Under the pieces are notes generated by a model. It was not told the DNA's origin. It was given only the letters and a program-made list of their open reading frames with translations, and ran no database searches. 39,808 bases of DNA from Micromonospora sp. HK10 (GTDB taxonomy: Bacteria > Actinomycetota > Actinomycetes > Mycobacteriales > Micromonosporaceae). The position numbers and the translations under genes are program-made. Positions 1 through 8,497 of this stretch are shown one piece after another (the first letter of the stretch is position 1; each line of letters opens with the position of its first letter). The stretch lies in the NCBI RefSeq assembly GCF_000982955.1, contig NZ_KQ058887.1, forward strand, positions 1-39,808. The letters are read 5' to 3'.

Positions 1-460
1 CCGGACGGCCACCGACCAGCGCCGGGTCGGCCGGCGACCAGCGCCGGGCGAGCCGGCCGGCGACCAGCGCGAGCAGCGCGGCCGTCGCGGCGAGCGCGGC
101 CTGGTACGCCTCCTGGTGCACCGGCGGCAGGGCGCGCAGCAGGCTCAGCGCGCCGAGCGCCACCGCCCCGGCCAGCCAGACCCGGCCCACCGCGCGGATC
201 GCCGGGGAACGCGGCAGCAGCGCCAGCGCCAGCGTGGGCGCCCCCACCAGCAGCATGGTGACCAGCGCGACCACCGGCCAGACCGGCACCGGCCGGTCCA
301 GGCCGCTGACCAGGGCGAGCTGGTCGACCACCCAGCCGACGAACTGCCCGGACACCGCGACGAGCACCGCCCAGACGCCGGTGACCACGGTGGCGACCAC
401 CGCCCAGCCGCTGCTGGTCGGCGGGGCGGGCGAGGGGGGAGCGGGAGGATCGGCCTGCAT
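1..460 (-). CDS. partial membrane protein (3' end outside window)
   Basis: The frame opens at an ATG at 460 and stays open to the window edge, giving at least 153 residues with no stop. A Pro-rich N-terminus (MQADPPAPPSPAPP) is followed by hydrophobic segments near residues 18-45, 60-85 and 90-108 and another at about 120-140, so this is probably a multi-pass membrane protein. No catalytic motif is visible and I do not recognise the family. The start is supported by TACTGT at 468-473 (read on the minus strand), seven bases before the ATG, with no Shine-Dalgarno sequence, the same leaderless arrangement as many genes here. It is divergent from the glycerol-3-phosphate dehydrogenase gene, separated by about 185 bp. 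Confidence 0.6.
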   Translation of the reverse strand, partial: MQADPPAPPSPAPPTSSGWAVVATVVTGVWAVLVAVSGQFVGWVVDQLALVSGLDRPVPVWPVVALVTMLLVGAPTLALALLPRSPAIRAVGRVWLAGAVALGALSLLRALPPVHQEAYQAALAATAALLALVAGRLARRWSPADPALVGGRP

Positions 461-644
461 GGTGAGCACAGTACGAGCCCACCCGCAGTGGCCGACCCGA
501 GAAACGGCAACGGCGGCCGCCGGTGCTGAACCGTGCCGCCGTGCCCGGCCGGCGCGGGCGGGCGGCGGGTGCGCACCACCCGGGCCGAGGTGGGCGGCCG
601 GCGGGGGCGTGTCGCCCGAACGCCGCTCCGGTTACGGTGGACGG

Positions 645-2480
645 GTGCGCGACCCCAACGTGTCCCGATCCGAGGCCGGTCAGCTCTCCGCCCAGCGCCG
701 CTCCGATGACCTACGCAAGCTTCGCGGCGAGCGATTCGACGTGCTGGTCATCGGGGGCGGGGTGACCGGCGCCGGCGCCGCGCTGGACGCCGCTTCCCGC
801 GGCCTGAAGGTGGCCCTGGTCGAGGCCCGGGACTACGCCGCCGGCACCTCCAGCCGGTCCAGCAAACTCATCCACGGAGGCCTGCGCTACCTGGAGCAAC
901 TCGAGTTCCACCTGGTGCACGAGGCGCTGACCGAGCGCGGCCTGCTCGCCACCCGGCTCGCCCCGCACCTGGTCCGCCCGGTGCCGATCCTGGTCCCGCT
1001 GCCGGCCGAGGGCGGGCTGCGTGACCTGCCCCGCCGGCTGCTCCGCCGGTCCTACTACGGCGCCGGGGTGGCCGCCTACGACGCCTTCGCCGGGATCTTC
1101 GGCGGCGGGCGCGGCATGCCGCTGCACCGGCACCTGACCCGGGAGGGCGCCCACCGGGTCTTCCCCAGCCTGCGCCCCGACCGGCTGGCCGGCGCGATCC
1201 GCTACTACGACGGGCAGGTCGACGACGCCCGCCTCGTGGTCACCCTGGCCCGGACCGCGGCCAGCCTCGGCGCCACCGTGGTGACCAGCGCCCGGGCGGT
1301 CGGGTTGATCCGGCAGGCCCGCGAGGTCACCGGGGTCCGGGTGCGCGACCTGGAGGCGCCGGCGGGTTCGCCGGACGCCGAGTTCGAGGTACGCGCCCGC
1401 ACCGTGATCGCGGCGACGGGCGTGTGGACCGACGACATGTCCCGGATGCTCAACGACGTCGGGCTGCGCCCCGGCTTCCGGGTCCGGGCGTCGAAGGGCG
1501 TGCACCTGGTGGTGCCCCGCTCGGCGATCACCGGCGAGGCCGGGCTGATCCTGCGCACCGCCAGCAGCGTGCTCTTCGTCATCCCGTGGGGCGGCCACTG
1601 GATCATCGGCACCACCGACACCGACTGGCGGCTGGACCGGTCCCACCCGGCGGCCACCGCCAAGGACATCGACTACCTGCTGGAGCAGGTCAACACGGTG
1701 CTGGACCGGCCGCTCAGCACCGACGACATCGAGGGCGTCTACGCCGGGCTGCGCCCGCTGCTGGCCGGCGAGGCCGACTCCACCTCCAAGCTCTCCCGCG
1801 AGCACGCGGTGATCGAGCCGATGCTCGGGCTGCTGCTGGTGGCCGGCGGCAAGTACACGACGTACCGGGTGATGGCCTCGGACGTGGTGGACCGGGCGGT
1901 GCACCGGCTCGGCTGGACCCGGCCGTCGCGCACCGCCGACCTGCCGCTGCTCGGCGCCGACGGGTACGCGGCGATGTGGCGGGACCGGGCCGACCTGGCC
2001 CGCCGGCACGGTGTGCCGGTCGGGGTGGTGGAGCACCTGCTGGAGCGGTACGGCACCCTCACCCGCGACCTGCTCGCCCTGATCGACACCGATCCGCTGC
2101 TCGGCTCCCCGCTCGCCGGCGCACCCGAATACCTGGCCGCCGAGGTGACGTACGCGGCCCGCGCCGAGGGGGCGCTGCACCTGGAGGACGTGCTGATCCG
2201 GCGTACCCGGATCTCCATCGAGACCAGCCACCGCGGCCTGGAGTCGGCCGAGCACGCCGCCGAGCTGATGGGTGCGGTGCTGGGCTGGGACGCGGCGACC
2301 CGGGCCCGCGAGGTCGCCCACTACCGGGCCCGGGTGGAGGCCGAGCGGCAGTCGCAGGCGATGCCGGACGACGTGGCCGCCGACGCGGCCCGGCTGGGCG
2401 CCCCGGATGTCCGCGGCTTCGCCGCCGATCGGGGCGGCGACGGCGACACCGCGGAGGTACCGTCGTCCTCCGCAAGGTGA
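645..2480 (+). CDS. glpD: FAD-dependent glycerol-3-phosphate dehydrogenase
   Basis: This flavoenzyme (611 aa) oxidises sn-glycerol-3-phosphate to dihydroxyacetone phosphate and passes electrons to the membrane quinone pool. Visible features are the N-terminal dinucleotide-binding motif VLVIGGGVTGAG at about residues 35-46, the family segment TSSRSSKLIHGGLRYLE at about 70-86, WIIGTTDTDW in the central FAD/substrate domain, LVAGGKYTTYRVMA near residue 400, and a C-terminal helical DAO_C domain with the basic segment RRTRISIET. Length fits GlpD. The GTG at 645 is chosen because TACGGT (633-638) lies six bases before it and the protein then begins a short distance before the FAD motif. The frame is open further upstream, but that sequence looks non-coding. 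No glpF or glpK is adjacent. Confidence 0.93.
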   Translation: MRDPNVSRSEAGQLSAQRRSDDLRKLRGERFDVLVIGGGVTGAGAALDAASRGLKVALVEARDYAAGTSSRSSKLIHGGLRYLEQLEFHLVHEALTERGLLATRLAPHLVRPVPILVPLPAEGGLRDLPRRLLRRSYYGAGVAAYDAFAGIFGGGRGMPLHRHLTREGAHRVFPSLRPDRLAGAIRYYDGQVDDARLVVTLARTAASLGATVVTSARAVGLIRQAREVTGVRVRDLEAPAGSPDAEFEVRARTVIAATGVWTDDMSRMLNDVGLRPGFRVRASKGVHLVVPRSAITGEAGLILRTASSVLFVIPWGGHWIIGTTDTDWRLDRSHPAATAKDIDYLLEQVNTVLDRPLSTDDIEGVYAGLRPLLAGEADSTSKLSREHAVIEPMLGLLLVAGGKYTTYRVMASDVVDRAVHRLGWTRPSRTADLPLLGADGYAAMWRDRADLARRHGVPVGVVEHLLERYGTLTRDLLALIDTDPLLGSPLAGAPEYLAAEVTYAARAEGALHLEDVLIRRTRISIETSHRGLESAEHAAELMGAVLGWDAATRAREVAHYRARVEAERQSQAMPDDVAADAARLGAPDVRGFAADRGGDGDTAEVPSSSAR

Positions 2481-2542
2481 CTGGTCGGTAACGTACGGCA
2501 GAGGGTTACGACCCCTACCTACGGAAGTGTAGGTTTCCGTGC

Positions 2543-3058
2543 GTGGTTCGCCCCTCCTGTCCGCGCGCCGTCCCGATGACCGCCGGCGTCCTGCTGGCAT
2601 TGGCCCTGACCGGCTGCTCGCTGTTCGGTCGTGCCGAGGGCAGCACCACCCCCGACCAGCCGGGCGGGTCGCCCTCGGCGGCGACCGGCCGGCCGGTCTC
2701 CCTGGTGCAGAAGCTGGGGCCGGACGGCTCGCCCCGCACCCTCGAGGTGGACCCGGGCGGGCGGTGGCAGTGCCGGGACTGCGCGGGCGACGGGGTCGAC
2801 TCGACCGGCCAGCTCACCCCCGAGCAGACCCACCGCCTGCAGCGGATGCTCGACGACCCGGCGCTGACCCGGGAGACCGACGAGGTCCGGCGGTACAAGC
2901 AGGGCTGCGTCGGCGCGCTGACCTCCACCCTGCTGATCCCGCCCGGTCTGACGATCACCACGCAGGACTGCCCGGGTGAGGAGCGGCCCCCGGTGGCCTA
3001 CCAGATCCTGCTCCTGCTCACCCAGGCCACGCCGGCCGAGGACAAGGAGAAGGGCTGA
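2543..3058 (+). CDS. putative small secreted lipoprotein
   Basis: This 171-aa protein has a lipoprotein signal peptide: a basic N-region, a hydrophobic stretch from about residues 12-22, and a lipobox ending LALTGC with the modified cysteine at about residue 25. The mature part has a CRDC pair and two further cysteines (QGC, DCPG), which could form disulfides outside the cell. No known domain is recognised. The GTG start is supported by TAGGTT at 2530-2535, seven bases upstream, with no Shine-Dalgarno sequence. The gene ends three bases from the stop of the convergent FAD oxidase gene. The call as a lipoprotein is firm; the role is unknown. Confidence 0.8.
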   Translation: MVRPSCPRAVPMTAGVLLALALTGCSLFGRAEGSTTPDQPGGSPSAATGRPVSLVQKLGPDGSPRTLEVDPGGRWQCRDCAGDGVDSTGQLTPEQTHRLQRMLDDPALTRETDEVRRYKQGCVGALTSTLLIPPGLTITTQDCPGEERPPVAYQILLLLTQATPAEDKEKG

Positions 3059-3061
3059 CGG

Positions 3062-4462
3062 TCAGCACACCTTGCCGGGGTTGAACAGCCCCGCCGGGTC
3101 CAGCGCGGCCCGGATCGCCTGGTGCACCCGGACCCCGACCGGGCCGATCTCCCGGGCCAGCCAGTCCCGCTTGAGCAGGCCGACCCCGTGCTCGCCGGTG
3201 CAGGTGCCACCGAGTTCCAGCCCCAGCCGCATGATCTCGTCGAAGGCCCGCCGGCCGCGCGCCACGCTCGCCGGGTCGGCCCGGTCGACCACGATGTTCG
3301 GGTGCATGTTGCCGTCCCCGGCGTGCCCCACCACGCCGATCGGCACGGCGCACTCCTCGGCGATCCGGGCCACCCCGTCCAGCAGCGCCGCGAGCGCGCC
3401 GCGGGGCACCGCCACGTCGTCGATGACCAGCCCACCGTTGCCACCGGGGAAGGCGTCCGCGGCGAACCTCTCCATCGCCGGGTGGGCCAGTCGGCGGGCC
3501 TGGAGCAGGGCGGCCGCCTCGGCCGCGTCGGTGGCCGCGTAGACCTCGTCGGCGCCGGCCGCCGCGCACACCTCGGCGAGCCGGGCCAGGTCGTCGGCCG
3601 CCCGCGAACCGGTGTCGACGGCGGCCAGCAGCAGCGCCTGCGCGTCGGTGCGCAACCCCATCGGCCGGTACGCCTCGATGGCCCGCAGGTGGGTGCGGTC
3701 CAGCAGTTCCAGCAGGCTGGGGGTGAGTCCCCGCTCGGCGATCCCGGCCACCGCGGTGCCGGCCGCCGCCGTGGTGGGAAAGACGGCGACCAGGGTCAGC
3801 GCCTCCTCGGGCGCCGGCCGCAGCGCCAGCGTGACCTCGGTGATCACCCCGAGGGTGCCCTCGGAGCCGACGAAGAGCCGGGTCAGGTCGTACCCGGCGA
3901 CGCCCTTGGCGGTACGCCGGCCGGTGCGCAGCACCTCCCCGGAGGCGAGCACCACCTCCAGGCCGAGCACGTACTCGGTGGTGACGCCGTACTTCACGCA
4001 ACACATGCCGCCCGCGTTGGTGGCCACGTTGCCGCCGATGGTGGAGGACTCCCAGGAGCCCGGATCCGGCGGGTACCACAGGTCGTGCTTGCGGACCGCG
4101 CCGGCCAGCGCCGCGTTGACCACACCGGGTTGCACCACGGCGATCCGGCTCACCGGGTCGATCTCCAGGATCCGGTCCATCGCCACGGTGCTGAGCAGCA
4201 CGGCGCCGTCGACCGCGTTCGCCGCACCGGCCAACCCGGTCCGCGCCCCCTGCGGCACCAGCGGTACGCCGTGCCGGCCGGCCGCCCGGACCACCGCGGC
4301 GACCTCCCCGGTGCTCCCGGGGCGCACCACGGCCAGCGGCATGCCGGCGTCGCAGAGGTCCGCCTCGTCCCGCTGATGGGTGCGGAGCAGGTCGGGGTCG
4401 GTGAGCACCGCGGCGTCACCGAGCGCGGCGCGCAGCTCGTCGAGGAGGGGATGGGCGGCCAT
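3062..4462 (-). CDS. FAD-binding oxidoreductase, glycolate/D-lactate oxidase (GlcD) type
   Basis: This 466-aa protein is a PCMH-type flavoprotein of the GlcD/D-lactate dehydrogenase group, which oxidises 2-hydroxy acids. The FAD-binding domain (about residues 35-215) carries PQGARTGLAGAAN and GNVATNAGGMCCVKYG. The C-terminal FAD-oxidase domain carries HAGDGNMHPN and, near the end, GTCTGEHGVGLLKRDWL, both characteristic of the family. The iron-sulfur partner GlcF and subunit GlcE are not adjacent, so it may act as a single-chain dehydrogenase. The exact substrate cannot be told from sequence. The ATG at 4462 has TAGCCT (4469-4474 on the minus strand) six bases upstream and no Shine-Dalgarno sequence. 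Confidence 0.9.
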   Translation of the reverse strand: MAAHPLLDELRAALGDAAVLTDPDLLRTHQRDEADLCDAGMPLAVVRPGSTGEVAAVVRAAGRHGVPLVPQGARTGLAGAANAVDGAVLLSTVAMDRILEIDPVSRIAVVQPGVVNAALAGAVRKHDLWYPPDPGSWESSTIGGNVATNAGGMCCVKYGVTTEYVLGLEVVLASGEVLRTGRRTAKGVAGYDLTRLFVGSEGTLGVITEVTLALRPAPEEALTLVAVFPTTAAAGTAVAGIAERGLTPSLLELLDRTHLRAIEAYRPMGLRTDAQALLLAAVDTGSRAADDLARLAEVCAAAGADEVYAATDAAEAAALLQARRLAHPAMERFAADAFPGGNGGLVIDDVAVPRGALAALLDGVARIAEECAVPIGVVGHAGDGNMHPNIVVDRADPASVARGRRAFDEIMRLGLELGGTCTGEHGVGLLKRDWLAREIGPVGVRVHQAIRAALDPAGLFNPGKVC

Positions 4463-4518
4463 GCCGGAAGGCTAGGCCGACCCGACGTGATCATCAACCG
4501 GGCGTACCGTTGCTGGTC

Positions 4519-4938
4519 GTGCTCTACCTGGACCGCCCCTCGGTGCCCTGGCGGGGCCGGCTCTGGTCACATCTGATCAGCGACGTGTCCTACGCCGAGC
4601 TGCACGCCTTCGCCGAGGCGCTGGGCGCGCCCCGACGCGCCTTCGACCGCGACCACTACGACCTGCCCGCCGACCGTTTCCCGGTGGCCGTCTGGCTCGG
4701 CGCCCGGGTGGTTGCGCCCCGCGAGATCGTCCGCCTGCTGCGCGGCGCCAACCTCCGCCGCCCCAAACACCTCACCGCCCCCCACCCTCGCTCGCACCAT
4801 CAAAGGATTGTGGTTCCCGGGGATGGGGTCACTCGCGGCCTTTCCGCCGGCAGCACAAGTCCAGGATCGGCGACGGGCGGCGAGCAGGGACGACGGCGAG
4901 GCGTCACGGATGGGGGAGGGCGGCCAGCTCGCGGGTGA
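4519..4938 (+). CDS. DUF4031 family protein with atypical C-terminal tail
   Basis: The first ~85 residues match the DUF4031 family: LYLDRPSVPWRGRLWSHL at the N-terminus, SYAELHAFAEALG, and DHYDLPADRF. The function of this family is not known. I start at GTG 4519 rather than the upstream TTG 4510 because family members begin right at the M-x-Y-x-D-x-P motif and TACCGT (4505-4510) is eight bases before it; the TTG would overlap that hexamer. After about residue 90 the frame continues for about 50 residues of Gly/Arg/Ser-rich sequence without family character, running 35 bases into the 3' end of the convergent HD gene. That tail looks like read-through of a lost stop rather than a domain. Confidence 0.75.
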   Translation: MLYLDRPSVPWRGRLWSHLISDVSYAELHAFAEALGAPRRAFDRDHYDLPADRFPVAVWLGARVVAPREIVRLLRGANLRRPKHLTAPHPRSHHQRIVVPGDGVTRGLSAGSTSPGSATGGEQGRRRGVTDGGGRPARG

Positions 4939-5545
4939 GGTTGGCGCGGGCGGGGGCCTCCCAGCGGGCGTGCAGGGCCCGCAGGCGGTAGAGCGCGGGC
5001 AGGGCGAGCAGGTGGGCGAGAACCCGGCCGCGACCGGCGCGGAAGGCGGGCTCGGGGACGTGGGCGTACTCGCGGCGGACGGCGGCGGCGTACCGGTCGT
5101 AGCGGTCCGGCGGCGCGGCCAGGATCGCCAGGTCGGCGTCGCAGAGCAGGGCGCCGTCCGGGTCGTCGGCGGCGACCACGTGCCCGGCGGTCAGCAGCAC
5201 CAGCCGGCGTACCTCGGCCACCGCCGGGGCCGGTAGCCCGGCACCGGCGAGCAGCTCGCCGGCCAGTTCGGCGCTGGCCCGCTCGTTGGCGTCGCCGCCG
5301 GCCCGGGGGTCGTAGACGGCGTCGTGGCACCACGCCGCGAGCCGCACCAGCTCGGGGCGGCGGGCCGATCCGGCGTACCCGTCGACGACGGCCAACACGG
5401 CCCGTAGGTGGGGCAGGGCGTGGTAGTGCCGGTGCGGCTCCCGCCAGCCGGCCAGCAGCCGGGACCCCGCCCGTGCCACGCCCGCCGCGTCCGTCGCCCC
5501 GGCCGCGTACGCCGCCGCCTCCCAGCGGTCGATCAGCTCGTCCAC
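4904..5545 (-). CDS. HD-superfamily metal-dependent phosphohydrolase-like protein
   Basis: This 213-aa protein has the pattern of the predicted HD-superfamily hydrolases of the COG4339 type. HRHYHALPHL at about residue 38 supplies the first histidines, AAWCHDAVYDP at about 70-80 supplies the HD pair, NERASA follows, and LLCDADLAILA at about 132 supplies the later metal-ligand aspartate. Such proteins probably hydrolyse phosphoesters or nucleotides, but the substrate is unknown. The GTG at 5545 is preceded by CAGACT seven bases upstream, a weak version of the local leaderless pattern. The gene overlaps the DUF4031 reading frame at its 3' end. Confidence 0.8.
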   Translation of the reverse strand: MDELIDRWEAAAYAAGATDAAGVARAGSRLLAGWREPHRHYHALPHLRAVLAVVDGYAGSARRPELVRLAAWCHDAVYDPRAGGDANERASAELAGELLAGAGLPAPAVAEVRRLVLLTAGHVVAADDPDGALLCDADLAILAAPPDRYDRYAAAVRREYAHVPEPAFRAGRGRVLAHLLALPALYRLRALHARWEAPARANLTRELAALPHP

Positions 5546-5611
5546 CCGGTGCAGTCTGCCGCACCGCCGCCCGGGCAGGATTCAGTCCTGGCCGGGTGGG
5601 TAGTCCCGCCC

Positions 5612-6871
5612 ATGGCCGGGGACCGACGATCGCCGTTTCTGCGGCGTGCGCCGCTGCGCGAAGGACTGGTCGACGTGGACGGGCCCCGGGTCGCCGAGGC
5701 GATGGAGCAGCTGCGGGAACGGAGCCGGGCCACCCTGCACGACCGGCTGCACCGGGTGCGGATGGCCGCCGGCCTGGCCGTGCAGGCGGGCCTCGCGGCC
5801 GGCCTGGCCTACCTGATCTCGCACCGGCTGCTGCACAACCCGCAGCCGGTGTTCGCGCCGATCTCCGCGGTCGGCACCCTCGCGGCCTCCGTCGGGCAGC
5901 GGTTCCGCCGGACCGTGGAGCTGATCGTCGGGGTGGCGGTCGGGGTGGCCGTGGGTGACCTGCTGATCTACTTCCTGGGCACCGGCGCCTGGCAGCTGGC
6001 GCTGGTGGTGACGGCGGCGATCCTGCTGACCATCTTCGCCGGGGCCAGCGTGGCCATCGTGATCCAGGCGGCGGCCACCGCGGTGCTGATCGTCACGCTC
6101 AGCCCGTCCACCCAGAACCTGGAGATACCCCGCTTCGTCGACGCCTTCCTCGGCGGCGGCATCGCGCTGGTGGTCACCGCGATCCTGCTGCCACTCAACC
6201 CGCTCCGGGTGATCAACCGGGCCGCCCGACCGGCGTTGGACCTGCTCGCGACGCAACTCGACAGCTGCGCCGAGGCGCTGCGAAGCCGGGACCGGCGGGC
6301 CGCCCAGCAGGCGCTGCAGCGGTTGCGGGAGAACAAGGAGGAGCTGGCGGCGCTCGGCGAGGCGATCGAGGGCGCCAAGGAGACCATCACCCTCTCCCCG
6401 GCCCGCTGGCACCGGCGCAACGAGCTGACCCACTACGCGGAGGCGGCCGACCCGATCGACCGGGCGATGCGCAACAGCGGCACCCTGATCCGCCGCTCGA
6501 TCACCATCATCGAGGACGAGGAGGCGATCCCCGAGCCGATGACCGACGCCATCGCCCACCTGGCCGAGTCGGTCCGCCTGCTGCGGCACGAGTTCGCCGT
6601 CGGCGAGGAGCCCGAACAGGCCCGGGAGCGCTCGCTGCGCGGGGTCAGCGAGGCCGGCCGGGCGTACGCCGAGGGGGTGGGGTTCTCCGGCAGCGTAGTG
6701 ATCGCCCAGGTGCGCACCACGGCCAGTGACCTGCTGGTGGCCTCCGGCATCGACCAGGAGGAGGCGAACCGGCTGGTCCGGCAGGCGTTCGGCGACAAGG
6801 AGCAGCGCAGCGGCGAGACCACCGAGCAGAGCCCCGCCCCCAAACCCCCCACCGCCCCTCCGGTCGGCTGA
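5612..6871 (+). CDS. FUSC-family membrane protein (aromatic acid exporter-like)
   Basis: This 419-aa protein has an N-terminal hydrophobic half and a long soluble C-terminal half. About six membrane segments lie between residues 50 and 205, with NPQPVFAPISAVGTLAASVGQRFRRTVELIVG between the first two, the conserved substrate-channel region of FUSC/ArAE permeases. Residues 205-390 are helical and charged, and the end is Pro-rich. The family exports aromatic acids or similar compounds; a specific substrate cannot be assigned. The ATG at 5612 is chosen because the frame upstream overlaps the HD gene and lacks membrane character. The gene is followed by the 60-bp palindromic element at 6884-6945 and is convergent with the desulfurase-like gene. 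Confidence 0.83.
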   Translation: MAGDRRSPFLRRAPLREGLVDVDGPRVAEAMEQLRERSRATLHDRLHRVRMAAGLAVQAGLAAGLAYLISHRLLHNPQPVFAPISAVGTLAASVGQRFRRTVELIVGVAVGVAVGDLLIYFLGTGAWQLALVVTAAILLTIFAGASVAIVIQAAATAVLIVTLSPSTQNLEIPRFVDAFLGGGIALVVTAILLPLNPLRVINRAARPALDLLATQLDSCAEALRSRDRRAAQQALQRLRENKEELAALGEAIEGAKETITLSPARWHRRNELTHYAEAADPIDRAMRNSGTLIRRSITIIEDEEAIPEPMTDAIAHLAESVRLLRHEFAVGEEPEQARERSLRGVSEAGRAYAEGVGFSGSVVIAQVRTTASDLLVASGIDQEEANRLVRQAFGDKEQRSGETTEQSPAPKPPTAPPVG

Positions 6872-6883
6872 CCCGACCTTTCG

Positions 6884-6945
6884 CGTTGATCAAGGAGTTT
6901 GCGTCAGTGTCGATCTCACCGGAGACGCAAACTCCTTGATCAACG
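6884..6945. repeat. palindromic intergenic element, copy 1
   Basis: Two 22-base arms (6884-6905 and 6924-6945) are perfect inverted repeats separated by 18 bases. Each arm carries TTGATCAAGG and GAGTTTGCGTC or the complement. A second, diverged copy with the same 18-base spacing is at 39692-39751. It sits 13 bases after the FUSC stop, between convergent genes, so it could act as a bidirectional terminator, but there is no T-tract. The spacer is also conserved between copies, which a plain terminator would not need. The remainder of 6946-6998 is G-rich with no gene. Confidence 0.9.
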
Positions 6946-6998
6946 GCGGGGGCGGGGCCGGTGGGGGCCGGTAAGGGCGGTGGGGGCGGTGGGGCGGG

Positions 6999-8261
6999 TT
7001 AGGGGAGGGTGGTCAGGGCGGTGAGGAGGGCGTCGACGTGGGCGCGGGTGGTGCCGAGGCCGAGACTGGCGCGCAGCGCGGTGGGCGGCAGGTCGGTCCG
7101 GCCGGCGCGGGCGGCCGCCTCGGTCAGCAGCCGGCGGGCCAGCGGGTGGGCGCAGAACAGGCCGTCGCGTACCCCGATCCGGTGCACGCTCGCCAGGTGG
7201 GCGGCCACCTCGGCGGAGTCCCGGCCGGCGACCACGAAGCTGACGATGCCCACCCGGGGCGCGTCCGGCGCGAAGGTGCGCAGCTCCAGCACGTGTGGCA
7301 GGGCGGCGATGCCGTCCCGCAGCCGGGCCAGCAGGGCCTGCTCCCGGGCGTGCAGCGCGTCCCGGTCCGCCCCGGCGAGCGCGGCGCAGACCGCCGCGAG
7401 GGCCACCGCGCCGAGCAGGTTGGGGGTGCCCGCCTCGTGCCGGGCCGGCCCGGTGGCCCAGCGCACCTCGTGGGTGCCCGCGCCGACGTGGCTGGTGGCC
7501 CCGCCCCCGGCCAGGTACGGCGGGGCCGCGTCCAGCCAGTCGCCCCGGCCGACGAGCACGCCCGCCCCGAACGGGGCGTACAGCTTGTGCCCGGAGAGCG
7601 CCAGGTAGTCCACGTCCAACGCGGCCAGGTCGACCGGGGCGTGCGGGGCGAGCTGGGCGGCGTCCACCAGGATCCGGGCGCCGTGCCGCCGGGCCACCCG
7701 GGCCAGCTCGGCCACCGGCCAGCGCTCCCCGGTCACGTTGCTCGCGCCGGTCACCGCGACCAGCACCGGCAGGCCCGGCCGGGCGTCCCGGGACAGCTCG
7801 CCGAGGGCCGCGTCGAGGGCGCGTACCGCCCCGCCGGGGCTCTCCGGCACCGGCAGCCGTACCGAGCCGCGCGGCCAGGGCAGCAGGTTGGCGTGGTGCT
7901 CGCCGGCGAAGGTGACCACGGTGGTGCCGGCGGGCAGCGCCCGGGCCAGCAGGTTGATCGCGTCGGTGGTGTTCCGGGTGAAGATCACGTGATCGCCGGG
8001 GCGGGCGCCGAGGAAGTCGCCGATCGTCTGCCGGGCCCGCTCGTAGGCCAGCGTGCAGCGCCGGGACAGCGCCCCGGCGCCCCGGTGCACGCTGGCGTAC
8101 CAGGGCAGCAGCTCGGCCACCGCGTCGGCCGCGGCCCGCGCGCAGGGTGCGCTGGCCGCGTGGTCCAGGTTGATCTCCCCCGGTACGCCGAGCACGCCGA
8201 GCGGGTCGGGCCGGGCCGGCGGCGGCAGGGTGGGCAGCGAGGGTACGAGGGTGACGGTCAT
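6999..8261 (-). CDS. class V aminotransferase, cysteine desulfurase (SufS)-like
   Basis: This 420-aa PLP enzyme has INLDHAASAPC at the N-terminus, the PLP-lysine motif LSGHKLYAPFGAGVL (SGHK) in the middle, and a C-terminal segment GVRDGLFCAHPLARR in which the cysteine matches the sulfur-accepting cysteine of SufS/CsdA enzymes. It probably mobilises sulfur from cysteine or a related substrate. No suf genes are adjacent, so the acceptor is unknown. The ATG at 8261 has a clear GGGAGG eight to nine bases upstream, unlike the leaderless neighbours, which fits translation from a long leader. That leader holds a SAM-IV riboswitch (8310-8432), so the gene is expected to respond to S-adenosylmethionine. 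Confidence 0.88.
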   Translation of the reverse strand: MTVTLVPSLPTLPPPARPDPLGVLGVPGEINLDHAASAPCARAAADAVAELLPWYASVHRGAGALSRRCTLAYERARQTIGDFLGARPGDHVIFTRNTTDAINLLARALPAGTTVVTFAGEHHANLLPWPRGSVRLPVPESPGGAVRALDAALGELSRDARPGLPVLVAVTGASNVTGERWPVAELARVARRHGARILVDAAQLAPHAPVDLAALDVDYLALSGHKLYAPFGAGVLVGRGDWLDAAPPYLAGGGATSHVGAGTHEVRWATGPARHEAGTPNLLGAVALAAVCAALAGADRDALHAREQALLARLRDGIAALPHVLELRTFAPDAPRVGIVSFVVAGRDSAEVAAHLASVHRIGVRDGLFCAHPLARRLLTEAAARAGRTDLPPTALRASLGLGTTRAHVDALLTALTTLP

Positions 8262-8309
8262 CGGCCGAACCTCCCGGGTCCAGGGGACCCCGGGGGATGG
8301 CACCGGGAC

Positions 8310-8432
8310 GGGGTCCGCGCTTGCCCAGCACGCCGTTCGGGCTGGGCCCGGTCATCACCCGGGGCACCCCACCGCGAACTCGACGAGGGTTGCCGGCCAG
8401 CAAGCCGGGGCTTGACGCTGGCGCTCGTGACC
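8310..8432 (-). ncRNA. SAM-IV riboswitch
   Basis: Read on the minus strand from 8432, the leader contains GAGCGCCAGCGTCAAGC, CCCCGGCTTGCTGGCCGGC, AACCCT, GCGGTGGGGTGCCCCGGG, TGATGACC and then GGCAAGCGCGG, in order and spacing like the actinobacterial SAM-IV aptamer as I recall it. P1 is formed by GGTCA (8428-8432) with TGACC (8350-8354). The downstream GGCAAGCGCGG near 8315-8325 is where the SAM-IV 3' pseudoknot strand lies. Between aptamer and start codon, GGACCCC and GGGGTCC can pair, and a second small hairpin lies next to the GGGAGG, so control could be at translation initiation. Ligand and class are assigned by similarity; the switching mechanism is inferred. Confidence 0.9.
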
Positions 8433-8440
8433 TGCCCGGC

Positions 8441-8446
8441 AGCATA
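8441..8446 (-). promoter_or_regulatory. -10 element for the SAM-IV leader transcript
   Basis: TATGCT on the minus strand lies about seven bases before a likely start of transcription near 8434, so the transcript would begin almost exactly at the first base pair of the aptamer. The PrsW-like gene's -10 (TACGCT, 8486-8491) faces the other way about 40 bp away. Confidence 0.6.
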
Positions 8447-8497
8447 GCGGCCGCGATGCGGCCGGACCAGAGGGGCCCGGGGAACTACGCTGACGGC

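Noticed and set aside
2488..2509. Inverted repeat GTAAC/GTTAC upstream of the lipoprotein gene
   Set aside because: Five-base arms with 12 bases between are too short to support a site without conservation data.
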